A stretch of 8,379 nt of DNA. Origin: CAYMSF01 sp964542255 (GTDB lineage: Bacteria; Verrucomicrobiota; Lentisphaeria; Victivallales; Victivallaceae). The DNA lies in assembly GCA_964542255.1 (NCBI GenBank), contig CAZITV010000101.1, forward strand, positions 1-8,379, written 5' to 3'. Below, one piece after another: positions 6,599 to 8,379 of the stretch. Both the position numbers and the translations under genes were made by a program. The stretch's first letter is position 1. Every line of letters starts with the position of its first letter. A model generated the notes under the pieces. That model was not told the origin of the DNA and searched no databases. It saw nothing but the letters and a program-made list of their open reading frames with translations.

Positions 6599-8203
6599 TT
6601 ATTTTACATTAAAGCTTGGCGGTAAAGTTTTTGCCACCTGCTCAAGTCGGGCGGAAAAGTTATCCCGGCTGCGGTGAGACGTCCATTTGCGTAAAATATT
6701 CCAGCCAATAAAGCGCCAGACGTTATTTCGCCACGAATGGTACCACTTGCGCCAGCCGTCTTTAACGTTGAAGAACGGAAAGAGGATCATCGGAAACAAG
6801 AGGAAATCAAGTCCGATAGAGAAAACATAGCGGAACTGGTAAAAGCGGCTCATCAGTGCCTTGTTCGCCAGATGCATATCTTCAGCGGTAAGCGGATAAT
6901 CCGGAGTGAACAACGGAAAGTTGCCATCGTAATATTTCCAGTCAATAATCTCTTTTGAGAAAATTCTGCCGTCATCGTCTAGGCGTTTAGTCAGTTCTGT
7001 GCCGGGCAGCGGCACCGGCAGCAGGATTTGAATCGTATCAATCCGTGCTTTACGGATAAATTTCCAGAACGCTTTAACCCGGTTTTCAGCCGACATAACA
7101 AAAGCCTGACCTTCGCGTGCCGGATAGCCGAAAATAAACATTCCGTGCACCATAAAGCCGGCTTTGTGAAAAATCTTGGTATTGGCAATCATTTCATCGG
7201 GGTGGAGTTTTTTGTTCATCGCCTTCAACTCTTCTGGAATGGGTGATTCATAACCGATGGCTACAACTCTGATTCCGGCGCCCTGCATCGCTTTGAGCAA
7301 TTCGAAATCTCTGGCTTTATCCAGCCGGATTTGAACTGTTATGAAGAATTTGACCCCCATCTTTTCCTGATACTGTTTAATTCGTTCACAGAACTCCAGC
7401 GCCAGCAGCCGGTGCTGACCGAAAAGATCATCAACAATAAAAAAGTAGGTCGCATTATAGCGTTCAAATATTGATACAAACTGGTCCATTACATAATCCG
7501 GCGACGGGCAGCGCACCCGCCCTTTTACCGTACAAAACTCGCAGTGCATCCCGCAGCCGCGTTCCCAGCTGACCGGGAATAGCTTGATTCTCGCATAGCG
7601 CAGCAGGGAAAAGTCCGGCAGCGGCAGCAGACCGATATCTTTAATTTCTTCGCGCGGAGAAGTTTGAATTACTTTACCGTCGCGCATAAACGCGATTCCA
7701 TCAATTTTATCAAATTCGCCACCGGCCGTCAACGTGTCAAACAGTTCACGGATGGTAATTTCGCCTTCGCCAATGATCAGATAGTCGATGCCGTTGCTAA
7801 GACCTTCATTCAGGTTTTCGTCAATAAAATGCTGTCCGCCCGCAAGAGTAACTGCACCCTGTTCTTTATAAAATCTGGAAAGCTCGTAAAGCCTGGTCGC
7901 GGTACTGGACAAGCCACCGTAGAATCCGGCAACATCGGCGCGGCGCAGCAACTGCAGTTCGCGATGGTCAGGACGACCGTTCTCATCTTTTAGTCCGCGG
8001 CCGTGATAGTTGTTCTCATCAATGATTTCAACTTCCCAGCCTGGAAGTTTGCTGATGATCGTCGCGACCATAACTGGTCCCAGCGCGGTAGTGTACCGGG
8101 CAACGCTCGAATAGATATTAAAGGTCGGAAAGCTTGGAATAATCAATCGAAATATTTTTTTTCGTACAGAAGGCGGCACATCAATTTTTGCAGCAGCAGT
8201 CAT
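6599..8203 (-). CDS. B12-binding-domain radical SAM protein with hydrophobic, Trp-rich C-terminal tail
   Basis: The product has 534 residues. Residues about 18-165 resemble the cobalamin-binding Rossmann-type domain of class B-like radical SAM enzymes, ending in AGGQHF...DYLIIGEGEITIRELF (121-155). Residues about 205-400 form the radical SAM barrel with ERGCGMHCEFC: Cys217, Cys221 and Cys224 make the CX3CX2C site for the 4Fe-4S cluster. Further barrel strands include FFIVDDLFG (254-262), VVAIGYES (313-320) and MFIFGYP (355-361). PVPLPGTELTKRL and the WKYYDG region lead into a helical C-terminus. A hydrophobic stretch (460-479) is followed by a basic segment with six tryptophans (484-507). No DxHxxG cobalamin motif is seen. 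Such proteins often methylate or rearrange lipids, antibiotics or cofactors; the substrate here cannot be told. Start ATG (8201-8203, complement) has only a weak GAG upstream. It is probably transcribed alone. Confidence 0.92.
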   Translation of the reverse strand: MTAAAKIDVPPSVRKKIFRLIIPSFPTFNIYSSVARYTTALGPVMVATIISKLPGWEVEIIDENNYHGRGLKDENGRPDHRELQLLRRADVAGFYGGLSSTATRLYELSRFYKEQGAVTLAGGQHFIDENLNEGLSNGIDYLIIGEGEITIRELFDTLTAGGEFDKIDGIAFMRDGKVIQTSPREEIKDIGLLPLPDFSLLRYARIKLFPVSWERGCGMHCEFCTVKGRVRCPSPDYVMDQFVSIFERYNATYFFIVDDLFGQHRLLALEFCERIKQYQEKMGVKFFITVQIRLDKARDFELLKAMQGAGIRVVAIGYESPIPEELKAMNKKLHPDEMIANTKIFHKAGFMVHGMFIFGYPAREGQAFVMSAENRVKAFWKFIRKARIDTIQILLPVPLPGTELTKRLDDDGRIFSKEIIDWKYYDGNFPLFTPDYPLTAEDMHLANKALMSRFYQFRYVFSIGLDFLLFPMILFPFFNVKDGWRKWYHSWRNNVWRFIGWNILRKWTSHRSRDNFSARLEQVAKTLPPSFNVK

Positions 8204-8235
8204 TTAATTCTCATTGTGTAAAGATTCTAAAAATA

Positions 8236-8253
8236 ACATAGTAATCACTATGT
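8236..8253. repeat. Perfect 7-bp inverted repeat (hairpin or operator) in the leader of the radical SAM gene
   Basis: ACATAGT at 8236-8242 and ACTATGT at 8247-8253 are perfect inverse complements around a 4-nt centre (AATC). On the minus strand it lies just downstream of the predicted promoter and about 33 nt before the start codon, and is followed by a T-rich stretch (TTATTTTTAG). It could be a dimeric-repressor operator or a weak RNA hairpin. The AT-rich stem makes a strong terminator unlikely. Confidence 0.5.
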
Positions 8254-8266
8254 CTGTCTGGATAAT

Positions 8267-8295
8267 AATATATCATCAATTAGAAAAAATGCTAA
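8267..8295 (-). promoter_or_regulatory. Candidate sigma70-type promoter of the radical SAM gene
   Basis: Read on the minus strand, TTAGCA (8290-8295, 4 of 6 to the -35 consensus) is followed after exactly 17 bp by TATATT (8267-8272, 5 of 6 to the -10 consensus). Transcription would start near 8260, giving a leader of about 57 nt that contains the 8236-8253 inverted repeat. The position and spacing are good, but the flanking DNA is AT-rich, so chance matches are possible. Confidence 0.4.
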
Positions 8296-8379
8296 TCGGA
8301 CAGGTCGGCTCTGTGCGACTGAGTGCGCTATCCCGCGACGCGGTTGTCAGACACGTCGGACAAAACACGGTTGACACAG
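8289..8379 (+). CDS. Possible start of a divergent gene running off the window (doubtful)
   Basis: From ATG at 8289 there are 30 codons with no stop to the window edge, reading MLIGQVGSVRLSALSRDAVV at the start. Base composition shifts here from AT-rich to GC-rich, as at a non-coding to coding boundary. Against it: no clear Shine-Dalgarno (only TTAGAAAAA upstream), I recognise no family, the same stretch is also open in one minus-strand frame, and the -35 element proposed for the radical SAM gene would fall inside its first codons. A gene of unknown function, a shadow, or non-coding DNA are all possible. Confidence 0.2.
   Translation, partial: MLIGQVGSVRLSALSRDAVVRHVGQNTVDT

Noticed and set aside
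6589..6621. CCGC (6589-6592) with GCGG (6618-6621) as a bidirectional terminator
   Set aside because: Only 4 bp of stem with a loop of about 25 nt; too weak to claim.
8333..8343. Palindrome CCGCG-a-CGCGG
   Set aside because: The single-base centre cannot form a hairpin loop, and short GC palindromes arise easily; no supporting context.

Overview
The window looks like ordinary chromosome from an anaerobic or fermentative, Gram-negative-type bacterium. By eye the base composition is near balanced. Three features point this way: a long-clade pyrophosphate-dependent phosphofructokinase, the hydrogenase-maturation gene hypE, and an oxygen-sensitive type of radical SAM enzyme with a cobalamin-binding domain. 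A secreted TPR protein with an 'NNLAW' repeat and the PPi-PFK are both reminiscent of the PVC group (Lentisphaerae/Kiritimatiellae-like). That placement is a guess from protein style, not a demonstrated assignment.

Layout: positions 1-126 are an AT-rich leader with candidate promoters and an exact 10-bp direct repeat. From 127 to 6588 six genes run on the plus strand with gaps of 20 bp or less. They are PPi-dependent phosphofructokinase, gatC, gatA, a secreted thioredoxin-like/TPR protein whose start overlaps the gatA stop (ATGA), a TauE/SafE-type membrane transporter, and hypE. This tight packing suggests one transcription unit, but the functions are mixed: glycolysis, tRNA-Gln/Asn charging, envelope redox-like fold, anion export, and [NiFe]-hydrogenase cyanide-ligand synthesis. 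No gatB and no other hyp genes are in view. From 8203 back to 6599 a B12-binding-domain radical SAM protein is encoded on the minus strand, converging on hypE with only 10 bp between the stop codons. Its upstream region (8204-8379) holds a plausible sigma70-type promoter, a perfect 7-bp inverted repeat in the predicted leader, and a possible start of a divergent gene running off the window.

The most unusual point is the thioredoxin-like protein. It keeps the TlpA fold signature but has serine at both positions of the redox CXXC motif (SSPS), so it should not do disulfide chemistry, and it is fused to a TPR-like C-terminal half. I see no clear mobile element, CRISPR array, tRNA or rRNA. I found nothing I can defend as a new multi-gene system.
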